From contig NC_068970.1 in assembly GCF_016808095.1 (NCBI RefSeq), positions 23,046,501-23,110,500 on the forward strand: a DNA stretch of 64,000 nucleotides, written 5' to 3'. Shown one piece after another: positions 38,443 to 50,641 of the stretch. The position numbers and the translations under genes are program-made. A model generated the notes under the pieces. It was not told where the DNA came from. It saw only the letters and a list, made by a program, of their open reading frames with translations, and did no database searches. This stretch comes from Vigna angularis. Its lineage: Eukaryota; Streptophyta; Magnoliopsida; Fabales; Fabaceae. How positions within the stretch are numbered: the first letter of the stretch is position 1; each line of letters begins with the position of its first letter.

Positions 38443-39268
38443 TTTATTATTACACTACATACGTTGTAAAGGTGGTTAAATAAATTAAATGATAATACAA
38501 AATAAGTGAATGATACAATATAAATACCTTTATATACCACTTAATATATTATAATATACTTCCTTTGTTTCACAACAATAATTGTTTAGCACAAAATGTG
38601 ATATATATATATATATATATAATCTTCAATAAATGTGTTATTTTAATTGAAATAAAAATAATAATTATTGTAACAAAGTAATCAAGAAAAGGCACATGTA
38701 TGCATACTGTTTGTTTTTTTAATAATAATGGAAAATATGTTTTTGAAATATGTATGAATTAAAATAGACGATATATATGATTCAATATGAAAAAGAGTTT
38801 AAATACATAACAATAGTATATGTATATAAATTGTATATACGGATTTGGATAACTTATTTATCTTACTTAATATATTTTGTTTTGTTGCAAAAAAAAAAAA
38901 ACTAAACTTCATTTCTCAAGTACAAACTAAAAGCATCTCAATGCTGAAGTTACTATTAGTTTTGTCTAAGTGGTGATAAACTTAATATCTACTTTACAAT
39001 ACTAACATTATTGTATTTATGAAGTGCGGGGATGGATATTATTATTAGCTTCTTTTTATACTATTCGAGGCTAAAGTGAGTTTTCTGTACCTTGATTGAG
39101 TGAAATGGTTTTATGAAATTGTTTAGCGTGAGGCAATTACTTCTTGCACCCTATATTTTTTTTTTCCCGCATCCTATCATTTTATTTATAATGAAGGATG
39201 CAAGAAGCAACACCCTTGACTAATTAGTGTTCAACTAGCTATTAACCACTGGATTGGGGTTAAGGCAA
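38443..39268. other. Gap between the CACTA and Mutator-like elements
   Basis: AT-rich with no gene. A short imperfect inverted repeat at about 39130-39217 (ttacttcttgcaccct / ggatgcaagaagcaacaccc) is another small MITE-like fragment whose right end resembles the Mutator-like terminus. Confidence 0.45.
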
Positions 39269-39277
39269 TTTGTTTTA

Positions 39278-40170
39278 GGGTGTTGTTCCCTCCACCACCC
39301 CAAGTGTTTCTGCATCTTCTCACTATTTTCTTTTATTTCAAAAATATTCTATATTTTTCCACTATTTCTTTTTATTCCAAAAATACCATACATCTCCCTA
39401 CTATCCTCAACAATCTTTTTCTTTCTCTCTCTGCATTAATGGAGCATTCATATGACTTAGATTTAAACTTGTGATATATTGCAAAATATAAAATTCAGAG
39501 GAAACTTCAATATTAGTGCTTCTACCATTTTCATTTTATAAACATAAAAGTTAGATGCAAATACAAAATAATAAACATAATAATATTAATAGTAAATAAT
39601 ATATTATTATTATTATTATATACTAACTTTATAATGACGAAAGAACTAAATAAATTCCAAATCTTTAACAAATAATTTTTTTTTATATTTTAAGTATTTA
39701 ATAATATTTTTATATTATTTATCTAATAAATTAAATACTTTATTCAAGTTATTTGAGTCAAACATGTCGGTAAGTTAAAACATAATATAATGTTAAAAAT
39801 TATAGATATTAAATATAAAAAAAACACACATATATATAAACATTTTTCTAGAAATTTAGAACAAAATTTTACCATTTATTAAGTAATTTGAAAGAAAAAA
39901 ATATATTGAACCGTGAAAATAAGATTGAATCAAACTTATTTAAGGGAAAGTGTAAATAAAATTTTGTAATATATCACAAGTTTACATCTAAGCCATGTGA
40001 ATGTTCCATTAATGTGGAGAGAAAAAAAGAAAGATTGTTGAATATAGTGAGGAGATGTAAGGTATTTTTGGAATAAAAGAAAATAGTGAAGATATGTCGA
40101 ATATTTTTGAAATAAAAGGAAATAGTGGAAAGGTGCAGGAGTACTTGGGGTGGTGGAGGGAGCAACACCC
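39278..40170. mobile_element. Mutator-like non-autonomous element with ~215-bp terminal inverted repeats
   Basis: 39278-39490 and 39957-40170 are inverted copies: gggtgttg(t/c)tccctccacc, then caccccaagt, attttcttttattccaaaaa and ttaatgga(g/a)cattca in order. The flanks TTTGTTTTA (39269-39277) and TTTGTTTGA (40171-40179) match at 8 of 9 bases, the duplication size expected of Mutator-like elements. The ~465-bp interior is AT-rich and non-coding. Open frames in the arms on opposite strands are mirror products of the repeat. Confidence 0.88.
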
Positions 40171-40179
40171 TTTGTTTGA

Positions 40180-42190
40180 ATGATTGGATCATGAAATCAG
40201 GCCCAAAAGAATCGTGTCCGAAAGAGACTTTTTTCACCATTTTTTCATGTTATTATTTAATGCAATCCACAATTACTAAATGCACCCCGCAATAGGAAAG
40301 ACTCAAATACTCCTTGTCATAGTACCACACCACACCGTCACCGCCCTGCCACACGGGAAGAAAAATAGAGGGAAATTGTTACGTAGGAAGAAGAGACAAA
40401 ATGCAAAAAAAAAAAAGGTTATTCCAAAATATTTTTTCTAAAATGTATTTCATGTAATTTAGAAAAATAATTTCATAACATATTTTATGTATGGGTTTAG
40501 GAAAGTGCATTCCAAAAGGCATTGTATGAGTTCTGTTCCAAAATATGATTTCAAAACACATCTGGTATGTTCTCAAAATTTGTTCCAAAAATTACATTTT
40601 GAAAATTTTGTTTCAGAAATTTCATTTCGAAAATTTTGTTCTGAAAATTATAAAACTTATTTGAAAAGGTTTTCAAAAATATGTAATCTGAACCTTTTAA
40701 TTGAGCAAAATGGTTATTTTCAAAAAAATGTGAGGGGTGCGCGAATAAATTGTGGAAGTGCAGGAAATAAAAGCTTTGGTTGTATTGTCTTCAGTTTTTT
40801 CATGTTTTTGTAAAAAAGTTATATCATAGTTTATCCTTTATGTTTATATAAATATATAGATAATAATATTAACACAGTAACGTATAATTATGCATAAGTA
40901 GAGACTGTACAATTATTTATTTCACGTAATAAAATTATTTTAATTTAGTAGAGGAAAATATTCTTACTATTATAAACAGTGACCAAAATTATTTTTAATT
41001 GACACAAGTTTTTATTAAGTAAATCAATTCGTCATTCTTTTAGTTTTGCCTAAATACAAATATTCCATCTAACATAATTATGTTACATAGTTTTTAATGT
41101 TTGCTTTTAATATTTGTTTAAACGTTAAGCCATATGACTAAGCATCATATTGTTAGAGGTTAACGCAACTATCTAATTCACATATATTTTTTTTTTCTTT
41201 TTCAACAAGATTGATTAATCTAGTTTATTGTTGTTTTATATGTTCTTAATGCTTGTGGGAACTCATAAACCAAATTACGATTTCTAAGATCTAGGTGAAA
41301 ATATTAGTATCCCTTATTCTTAAGGATGAAAGTTAGACCTATTAGTCAATTTTTAAGCCTTTAGCCTTAATGTTTGTTGCTTGACATATTGTACTAAAAT
41401 AATTTAGTATCTTCTTTAATTAATCTCATATTTATCCATTAAGGGATTAAAGTTAAATTAAATTCATGAATCGTCGAATGAATTGATTAATTGAAATTGT
41501 GGATGAGGATGGAAATGTTAGTCAGGAAAGTTAGTGAAATAACCTCCAACATCTCTACACATTTGAATTATCCATATCTCTCTTTATCAATATTTTTATT
41601 TAAGTTTATTGAATTATTGTCTTTTTGTCTTTATTTTCTAATTCTAAAAATTTGTAATTTATTTTCTCGTTGATTACATAATTATATAATAAGTATATGT
41701 AATACTTATATTTCTATCCCTCAAGTACTTATGACAATTTGGTGGTATCCTTTTTAAACATATATCATTATGTTATTTTCATAAATTTCAATATGGATGC
41801 CATTGGATTAAAATATTATGAATATACTCGTTTTGAAGAATTATTCAAAAATGTTAAGTTTCATTTTAGTTCATCTCTCAACAACATCATATTTAAATTT
41901 AAAATTTTTTCCTTTTGAATTTTTATTAGAAATATGTTCGAAAACGATAACATATTTCTCGAATTAACTGCTTTGTATCATACATTAAAATTTTAAATTA
42001 TAGGATAAAGTTTGGTTCATCTAAATTTTAACTAAAATATTTTCTTTGTGAACACCACACTTGTTGTTAACATATTCCAATATTAAATAAATGATCATAA
42101 ATTATAATAACTAAATATTGCAATACAATTGTACTAGTTATCTACTTGGAATTGCATACAAAGTCTGGACGTATTAGTCTCTCTTATTTT
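40180..42190. other. Gene-free interval with repeat-like texture
   Basis: 40420-40690 has many gttccaaaa/gaaaattttg variants in both orientations. 41000-41760 resembles a decayed gypsy leader (counterpart at 35100-35900) and ends with caatttggtggtatcc, which may be a mutated primer-binding site. No gene is supported. Confidence 0.35.
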
Positions 42191-42199
42191 CGCCATCTA

Positions 42200-43290
42200 T
42201 CTCCACTCTTTTAAAGTGGAGATTGATCGCAGTACCAGAAATGACCCGATTATTATATATACCAGTCGAAAGATCAACCGAGTTGCTTTCTCGCTCGGTT
42301 GTCTCGAAGAAGGATAAAGACACGGAGCTCAGAGACGAAGGTCGAGCATCGTTGCCAGTAGCCCCTTGTCGCCCTCTCTGACGACTTCTCAGACAAAAAA
42401 AGGTGAACGGTAGTTATAATTATTATCTTAGAACGAAAAAGAAATTCAGACGATAAGCAGAACATGTACGAAAGAATTGGTGAAAATGACAGGCAATCCC
42501 ACCTTTATTTATAGAAAAATCTGGTGTAACCGCAATGCTCCTCCACCGTTGATCAGGCCCACGATCAATGGGCCCCATATTGCGACCCTGCCACTTTCGC
42601 AAGGCACGGGCCATGATGTTGAGACACGTGTTTTCCCGCCACGACCCCTAATTCAAATCTCGTTGAACAGATAAAAACCTAATCAAGATAATAAGGCGAT
42701 TCCGGACGATCCTAATATCAAATCCCAATGCCATCAAACGTTGGCTAGGGCTTGGGAGCTTGTGTACTGTATGACCATACGACCACCTAGAGGGACTAAC
42801 CGGATAGGACCACCAAGGAGGGGCGACCAACCGAATAGGATGAGGTCAACACCACCACGTGTCAGACAACCAAGATAAATAAACGTTATTATTAACCGAC
42901 TGCACGGTCATGAAAGAATGAGCGACTAAACAAACAACCTCCAACAACAACTACTCCTAAACATCGCTTCTAATCAAGATTATCGATAAGAACTACTTAG
43001 TGGGTAATGTGCCGTGATTAGAATTCCATTAATCACAAACTCATTTTGAAACCTATAAATAGAGGTTAAAGGTAAGAATATATGTGATTGCATTTATTGC
43101 GAATTTAAGATTTTCCTGTGACCCGATCAGATTAATTACTGACTTGAGTATCGGAGTACCCTTGACAGATACATCGAAATACCTTTGAAAGATACACAGA
43201 ACCGTTTGGAGCGTGAATGAAAAAGAATTTTGACTAAAAACATTCAAAATTTCTTAAGCTGATTTGAAATAAAGTGTGAAGGAATATTTT
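42200..43290 (+). mobile_element. Probable gypsy-type solo LTR
   Basis: Much less AT-rich than its surroundings and without a long frame. It contains CCTATAAATAGAGG (about 43050-43063) as a promoter-like core, followed by tactgacttgagtatcggag, a phrase typical of plant gypsy LTRs just past the transcription start. No internal domain or second copy is present. The edges are approximate and I did not find a target duplication. Confidence 0.5.
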
Positions 43291-44156
43291 GTGAAAATTC
43301 TCAACCTAACATAATGGAGTCATTTATCTAGTTTTTATAATGTACAACACCCTTGAAACATTAATGATATATATATTTTTCCAATGTTTGAATTCTTTTT
43401 AGTCTGATCTTTGCTGAACTTATTTGTGTAAATATGTTGGAAAACTTAGTTTTTTAAACTACAAAGATCTGAATTTAAGATCTAATGCATGAAAATAATT
43501 TTAGGTTTAGTAGTATTTTTTTTATATTTAAATAATAATTCAATAATTTTTCTTTATTTATTTTTTAGTGATCTTTATATTTTAAAAAATTGAATATTTT
43601 AAAGCCTTTTAAAGATAATAATAAGTTGACATATCTATGCATTACCCACTCTTATTATAATAAGTTTATTGTTGAATCTAGAAGTAAAATAAAATAAATA
43701 ACATTAATACTGATTTAATAAAAAAGATAAAGTTGAACCTTTTTAAAAGGTATAAAGACTATATTACATTAAACATAAATAAAAGGAATTATTAGGACAA
43801 ATACAAATACTAACAATGTTATTTAACCAAATGAGTTATTGCAAAATTAATAAACTTATTTTCTAACACTCTTGAATACTTTCTTCAATAATAATTGACA
43901 AAGAATGTTATATTTCCTTTCATTTTCTTTTAAGAGAAAGTAACTCTTCAACATCATTCTCATAAGCTTAAAAGACAATTTATTATATACTTTATACTTA
44001 TTTTGATATTTATAAATAAAGAATGAAACAATTTAGATTAATAAGTAGTCCATGTAATAAGTAATAATAGATAACATAAATAAAAACGGAAAGTATTGAG
44101 TAAAATGATAGATTTTAAAAAATCTATAAAATAATTTTTTTAGTACGAAAATAAGG
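43291..44156 (+). promoter_or_regulatory. Upstream region of the PP7 gene
   Basis: AT-rich, with no gene between the LTR-like segment and the PP7 TATA box. No specific element can be assigned. Confidence 0.4.
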
Positions 44157-44167
44157 TGTATATATAA
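44157..44167 (+). promoter_or_regulatory. Probable TATA box of PP7
   Basis: GTATATATAAC lies only about 45 bases before the ATG at 44211. If it is used, the 5' leader is very short (roughly 15 bases). Confidence 0.5.
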
Positions 44168-44210
44168 CCCAAGCCGTGGTTTAAAATCTCTGCAACTCCG
44201 TTCATCTACC

Positions 44211-47200
44211 ATGACCCTGCAAGCTGATTCAGCAGGAGCAGCAGTACCACCTGATTCCGCAACCACAAACGGCATCGTCCCCAACTTAGAGGAAACGCCA
44301 CAGCCGCACCCACAGCCACAGTCTCCGCCTAGTCCGCAACCTTCGCATCCCTCTCCGCCGTCAGAACTGCGTTTACCAATATGGTGGCCGGAAGATGGAA
44401 ATCTCAGCATGGATTGGGTAGAGAACCTGATGCTGTGCTTCGATTGGTGTTCTCGGAATCTTCCTCCGTCAGAGTTACCTTCGGTTTTACCCGTCAAAGT
44501 CTTCGACTCGCTCATCCTCATGGCCTCCAAGATGCTTCACAAGGAACCCAATTGCGTCACTATAGACCCCTTTCGCCCTAGTCCCAACGATAGCTCTCCA
44601 TCGGCCGCATCGGTTGTTGTGGTGGGCGACGTTCATGGACAACTCCATGATCTTCTCTTCCTTCTCCAAGATGCCGGCTTCCCCTCCCGAGATCGAATCT
44701 TTGTCTTCAACGGGGATTACGTGGATCGAGGAGCCTGGGGCCTCGAAACCTTCTTGCTGTTGTTGGCTTGGAAGGTAAATCTGTTTGGCAAAAGAAAGCT
44801 TTTGTTTTCACCTGATTTATGTAGTTTAAAACCACCTCGTGCATGGTGGAATTTATGCTGCTAATGTACTGTATCAATTCAGATTATCAAATGACTGTAG
44901 TTAGTTTTCCAGTTTGTAGATATAGATGATGTTTCTTAATACTTTAAGAGATTAATCTTTGGTCTTGGGCTGAGAATATTTTCACCAAAAATATTTTGAT
45001 ACTCCAATCTTATTTTGCTGAAGTAGAAGATTTATTTATTTTTATTGAATTTGATTTAAATGCACTAATAGTGTGAAGGTTTTGTAAGCCGTCATTCAAT
45101 TACACATAAGTATGTGAAGTAAGTTTGTTGACTTTTATAATAATGATCTTAAGAGTGATCTCAAGGATGATTTCACATTGGTTGACGATGTAAAGATCTT
45201 TCCACAAAATGTGTGGAAATATCACTCGTGATTCTCTGTGAATGAATTGGTTGGAAGTTTTCAAACTTTTAAATAATATTCTCTGAATTTGAAGTTTCAC
45301 TTTTGGATTTTGTGCTTTCTGTTTTTACTGCTTTCCTTGAATAGTCTGGCGTGACTCAGTTCAAAAGCTTTTTGTGTATCTGTATTTTGTGGGATCAACC
45401 ATAACAGTTCAAATGATTAATGTGCAGAGTTTAAGTTGATGTAAATTATGCCTAACATTTTGTTTTACAGTTTAGACAAATAGATGCTAGTATTTTTTAT
45501 GTTGATTGTCTTAATTGTTTACTGTAATTTGTTGAACTGATATAGCTAACTTCATCTAATGAGATAAGTCTCTTGCTGTTGAAAGATTTTACTAGGGTTA
45601 TTTCGTTATGATCATTGAGGAATGGGGTAATTCCTGTGTATAATTTTGTGATATTTATGGCACTATAACTATTGTGTCAGGTATTCATGCCACATAACAT
45701 ATATCTGCTACGAGGGAATCATGAATCAAAATACTGTACCTCAGTTTATGGTTTTGAGAAAGAAGTAATGGTAAAGTATGGTGATAAAGGTAAGCATGTG
45801 TACCGGAAATGTTTGGGGTGCTTTGAAGGTCTTCCTTTGGCTTCTATTATAGCAGGGTGTGTATACACGGCTCATGGAGGACTTTTCCGCAGTGTAACTG
45901 TGATGCCGTCAAAGAGGTTTAAAGGAAAGAAGAACCGTAAGATTAATGTCAATCATGACAGCAAAACTCTATCACTTGGTTCCTTGGAAGAATTGTCTAA
46001 GGCTCGACGATCAGTTCTTGATCCTCCTTGGGAAGGTCCAAATTTGATTCCTGGCGATGTTTTGTGGTCTGATCCATCAAAAAATCTGGGTCTTGCTCCA
46101 AATAAAGAAAGAGGCATTGGCTTGTTGTGGGGTCCTGATTGTACTGAAGAATTTTTGAAGAAGTACCAACTAAAGGTAACAAATTAAGTTACTTTTTTAA
46201 TGTTATGGTGATGTGTTTGATTGTCTTTGTGGATTATATCAAATCATTATATTAATTCCTTAAGAAGTTATTTGTAGTAAATTTTATCAGATCATATTTT
46301 CTGTGGAAATAATTATTGACATTGATATTTTGAGCACGCATCATCATTTACCAACTTCAGAGTTTTGTTTGATTTATAACATGATTGTATTGTTTATCTA
46401 GGGAAAAAGGAAAGAAAAATCAATTCGTTAGACACTGATTGCTATTGTTTCAGAAAACTTTCGACAAGTGGGGAGATAAAAGGAGTAAAACCCAAAAAGT
46501 AAAAGCAAGTTGTTAGATCAGGATTTGGGACCTTGGTTGGCTGGTCAATTTGCTTTTATTTGCGGTACTAGCCAACAATGATACTATTACTGATTGAAAC
46601 CTATGTTTAACTTAGGGTATTTGATGCAGTCCAAGAATTTAATTAGGTTTAGATTACATGGAAAGTTAGAAATTATGAAAAAAGTTAGGTAGGTAGAAGT
46701 TCATAGTTAAAATTGTGTTCTGACTCATAAAATTGCATGAGCTTATGCATTTAGCTGTTCAATTGCAATCAAATTTGTTCCTGAGCTAAGGTAAATTCGA
46801 GTAGGTGAGGGTGGAAAAATTTAGTCCAAGACAATGTAATGTAGGGTCATTTTGAGTCTCATTCTTTTACAGAACAGAGTTTTAGGGATTGTGGCATTGT
46901 CTGATATTAGGGATAGTCTCATTCTTTTAGTCTCATTCTGGTCATTAATATCAGATATGACCAGAACGAATTATAATCTTAATGTGTGCAAAAATCTATT
47001 CCTTGGGGGAAAGAACAACAAAAGATAGTCTTTCAATATATTAGTTCTCTCTATTGATATTTTCATTTTGTTGAAGTTACATAGAAAAAATTTATTATAT
47101 ATAGATAAAATATGTAACTAAAACAGGCTGGATCATTAAGTGCTTAGAACTTGTTGGATGAATAACTTCTACACGAGTTAAAATTAGCTTTTTGGAGAAG

Positions 47201-50200
47201 CTAGCATTATCCAATTTATCCACAAAGTTGATTTGAACTTATGCAACTTATGCAACTTATTTCATTTTTCCTTTATATTTTCTTTTTCTATCAGTGTTTA
47301 TGAAGAAGTTTATGGAAACAGGGTCTTTGTTAATAACTTCTCTAATTGATTTTGAACTTTCTATAACTGTTTGCCTATCCCACTATTTGCAAGATTGCAC
47401 TTTCCTAGGCTAAGGTGACTTATAACATCTATAGAGTAATTAGTCAAGTAGCTAAATGTCTAGCACTCAACCAATACAAATTTAAGACTCGGCTACATCA
47501 ATAATGCACCTTTATTCTCCATCGGTTTTACTTGAAATGATGTAAACAATTGGACACATAAGTATGTTATGGTTGTTAGGAACAAGACAATAAAAGAGAA
47601 ATGAGAGAAATAAACGACACCAAAATATAAATATACTTCCTAGTGTAGTCGTGGACGTAGGCATTTGTTCGTCGAACCACATTAAGGGCTTTTTGGAGTG
47701 ATACCAAAAGCAAATCCATGAGGACTTAGTCCAAAGCGGACAATATCTTACTGTTATGGAAATCTATGTGTGAGTTGTCCCTTTCTACAATTGGTATCAG
47801 AGCCGATAGTTTAGGTCTGGTGACTGAGCTCAGACGAGTACGTCCCTCCATGGTAAGGTGAAGCCTTGACAAGTGGTCGGTGGCGGATAACCAGATGAAT
47901 CATAGGAGGTGGAGAGCAAGAAATGCTCAATAGTGTGACCATGGGTCTGTAGGCCATGGTATACTCATGGATAAAAAAAAGACTTTCATTGTAGGGGAGG
48001 TGGAGAACCATAGTCCTTTGTTTGAGGGGAAGATTTTTAGGATACAAACAAAGTCCCACATCAGATAAAACAAGAGATGGACATGTGTTTATATACACAT
48101 AAGATATCTCCATTAGTAAGAGGCCTTTTGGAGTGATACCAAAAGCAAATTCGTGAGCGCTTAGCCCAAAGCGGACAATATCTTACCATTGTAGAGATCT
48201 ATGTGTGAATTGTCCCTCTCTACAATGGTTACCAAGCTTTTATGTGTTTTGTTATTGACTTGTTACTAAAGCTAAGTAGACCATGGTGGAAAATTGACAG
48301 CTTTGAAGCACTACACTGAAGAAAGTAAATTATGTTTATCTTACATGTATTGCTTTCACTGGTATTGAAACTAACTTTGAACAGAAATTTTCAGATTAAA
48401 TTACTACATAGTTTGCTTCAGTTGTACACTTTATAAGCATAATGTTAGGACTTAAGCACAGGAGGAGGGTCCACCACAAAAGACTAGTCCATTAGGTGAG
48501 AGAGTTTAAGCCTCAGGTTCCACATCAAGTAGTTCATCCTTATAAATATGGAACTCCTAACATTTTTACGCCCTTTAAGGGTCAACGTTCACGACATCTA
48601 TAGGTGGCAAAACAACCGACCTGGTCTGGTAGGACAAATCACCTAATAAATTTGTGCCGACCCTTATATAACTGGATTGCATTTTTTAGGTTTAGCTCGG
48701 TCCTAGTCAGTAGACCATTTTGGCCGCTTTAGAAAAAAGTTAAAAATAAATATTATTGTAAAATTTAAGTTATATCAATTAATTTTAATTTTAGATATTA
48801 TGATTTGATATATAAATTATAATACATGTATATGTTTCAATGAAATATTTTTTTAATATTTTCATAATAACACTTCTTTTTTTAAATATAGCTATTACTT
48901 TATAAAATTGGTGAGTCTAAGCCTATAGTCTCACCCAATCGGCTGCAGGCTAAACGTTCCAGCCCAAAGATACAGATCAAATTTAAGCCACAATTGTATT
49001 GTTCTGATTTGTTTTTCGGACTTTCATAGCTAGTCCATTCGGCAAACTCATTTTGACAACTTAATGCTAGCTTTCACTCTATCAACATTGACCCAGTGGT
49101 TGCTTTTTTCTCTTTGAAACGGTTTCACCCATCTATCATTATTCGGTTTGCACTTTAATCCCAGCTTATAGGTAGTCCTTTCTGTCCGTTCAGTGGAAGA
49201 ACCTCAAGGCTTAAGTATCACACCAAGTATCTCATCCTACTCAGTATGGGACTCCTAACACAAGCACAAGTTCAATATATATTTGTGTTTGCATATATGT
49301 CGATTATTTTATACTTCTATTCATAACTTATTTTATTAATATATAATTATTTGCCCATATTTATTTAGATTTTTATCGTGTTCCATGTCTACATATTTGC
49401 TTCAAATTTAAGCTTTATTCAGTGCCTAGCTAAATTATGATTTAGGCTGCTTGTTTATATGAGCAATCGGGTGTATGTTACTCTGAACCTTAATGTTTAA
49501 TAAACTTTAAAATAACTAAATGCTGACTGCTTCGACTGTTTTATCGTGGTTCTCTACTTTTTTTTGTTTTATTATTTATAATTATTGCTGATATATGGAT
49601 GGTCGCTCATATTTTTAATTTTCAGTTGATCATCAGATCACATGAAGGCCCAGATGCTAGGGAGAAAAGGGATGGTCTAGATGGAATGGATGAAGGTTAC
49701 ACCATTGACCATACTGTAGATTCTGGAAAGCTGGTCACTGTGTTTAGTGCTCCAGATTACCCACAGTTTCAGGTTGGTTATTAGTTATCTTGGCTCAGGA
49801 TTGCTCCAAAATGTTTTCCTTAAATAGCAGAGCATTTTAAATTGTATACTGCAAGCCTACACAGATTTTACTGATTTAAAATCTTTGTTTTGGGTATGGG
49901 AGGGTGTATGTGTGAAAGGATAGCACCATTCATGTATCGAGTGGATGAACATATAAAATAACACACGTCACTGGTCAGTTGCCGTTCTGCTTTCTGAATG
50001 CTGACTTTGTTTGTAAGATATAGATAAGTAGGGAAAACAACTTGTCTAGAATTCAATTAATAGTTGTGAGTGGGCCTTGATACAACAGTGAGTGTTCACT
50101 AGTTGTGGAAGCAACCTTCTTGTCTGTGGGATAAGGCTGCATTCATTTAAGGATCTCTATCTGTCATGAGCTTTGATAATCTCTTGTACTTTCCTGTTTT

Positions 50201-50641
50201 AATTCTGTCAAGCAATAAGTAATAAACTAAATCAATAAATTTCTTTGTTAAATTTTGGAGTTTCTTTATCGTGAGAATTATCTTTCCTTCAGGCAACAGA
50301 GAAGAGGTATAACAACAAAGGTTCCTATGTTGTCCTTGAACCCCCGAATTTTGACAATCCTATATTTCATGGATTTTCAGCTGTTACTCCCAGGCCGAAG
50401 GTAAAGAAATCTTAACTCCTCACAATATCATTGAATATATGATCATCCTGACGTCTAATGATCTTAATTCATGGATTAATGAGTTAAATTTGCATTATAA
50501 CTCCAGATTGTAATATAAAATTTGTTCAAAGTTAATAATCGTATCCTTGATCTGTGGGGGCAGGTAAATGCCTATTACGATTACGAAGAGGTGATAGACT
50601 CGGATGAAGAATTGGACCTGGCATCCATGGTAACTTCCTGA
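44211..50641 (+). CDS. PP7: Serine/threonine-protein phosphatase 7 (PP7), 5 exons, complete
   Basis: Exons 44211-44774, 45681-46175, 49626-49772, 50293-50400 and 50564-50641 all join at phase 0 to give 463 aa. PP7 is a plant PPP-family metallophosphatase, mainly nuclear, linked in Arabidopsis to cryptochrome/blue-light and heat responses and to calmodulin binding. Seen: GDVHG at 139-143, GDYVDRG at 168-174, GNHE at 200-203, the metal-ligand His in HGGL at 253, the His of RSHEGPDAR at 359 and SAPDYPQFQ near 394-402, so all metal and phosphate ligands are present. A lysine-rich insert (SKRFKGKKNRK) and the LIIRSHEGPDAR form of the third His motif point to PP7 rather than PP1, PP2A or PP5. The first ~55 residues are Pro/Gln-rich and make the protein longer than Arabidopsis PP7 (about 413 aa). 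The C-terminus is acidic (EEVIDSDEELDL). Confidence 0.95.
47575..47680. mobile_element. Copia-LTR-like fragment fused to the TRIM
   Basis: The stretch ends gtggacgtaggcatttgttc then gtcgaaccacatta, a phrase typical of plant copia LTRs (related wording is often gtggatgtaggc...ccgaaccacgttaa). It stands where the first part of the TRIM's left LTR should be. Confidence 0.4.
47681..48224 (+). mobile_element. TRIM retrotransposon in PP7 intron 2
   Basis: The left LTR (47681-47789, first part missing) and right LTR (48036-48224) share ttttggagtgataccaaaag, aaagcggacaatatcttac and gtgtga-ttgtccct-tctaca. The primer site TGGTATCAGAGCC is at 47792-47804, directly after the left LTR, and a purine-rich tract (gaggggaag) precedes the right LTR. 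The ~230-bp interior is non-coding. The left LTR's missing start is replaced by unrelated sequence, so no target duplication can be judged. Confidence 0.85.
48440..49262. mobile_element. Decayed LTR pair with a hAT-like insertion, in PP7 intron 2
   Basis: Two related stretches at 48496-48562 and 49195-49262 share gcctcaggttccacatcaag / ggcttaagtatcacaccaag wording, catcct and ggactcctaaca-like ends. Between them, ctataggtggcaaaac (48598) and gttcgg...ttttgacaactta (about 49035-49062) look like opposite ends of a hAT-type MITE. Boundaries are poor. Confidence 0.35.

Larger units (their letters stand above)
46176..49625 (+). other. PP7 intron 2, 3.45 kb, loaded with mobile-element fragments
   Basis: It begins GTAACA after CAA CTA AAG and ends TTTTCAG before TTG ATC ATC. 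It holds the TRIM at 47681-48224, a copia-LTR-like patch just before it, a hAT-like fragment and short LTR-like remnants. The other PP7 introns are 907, 520 and 163 bases. Confidence 0.9.

Noticed and set aside
39254..40240. Open frames of 61-88 aa in the Mutator-like arms
   Set aside because: The frames in the two arms are the same sequence on opposite strands, caused by the inverted repeat; they are low-complexity and have no known motif.
44033..44530. 165-aa minus-strand frame over PP7 exon 1
   Set aside because: Its glycine/cysteine-rich runs are the antisense of the proline/glutamine-rich PP7 N-terminus; the plus-strand frame has the phosphatase motifs.
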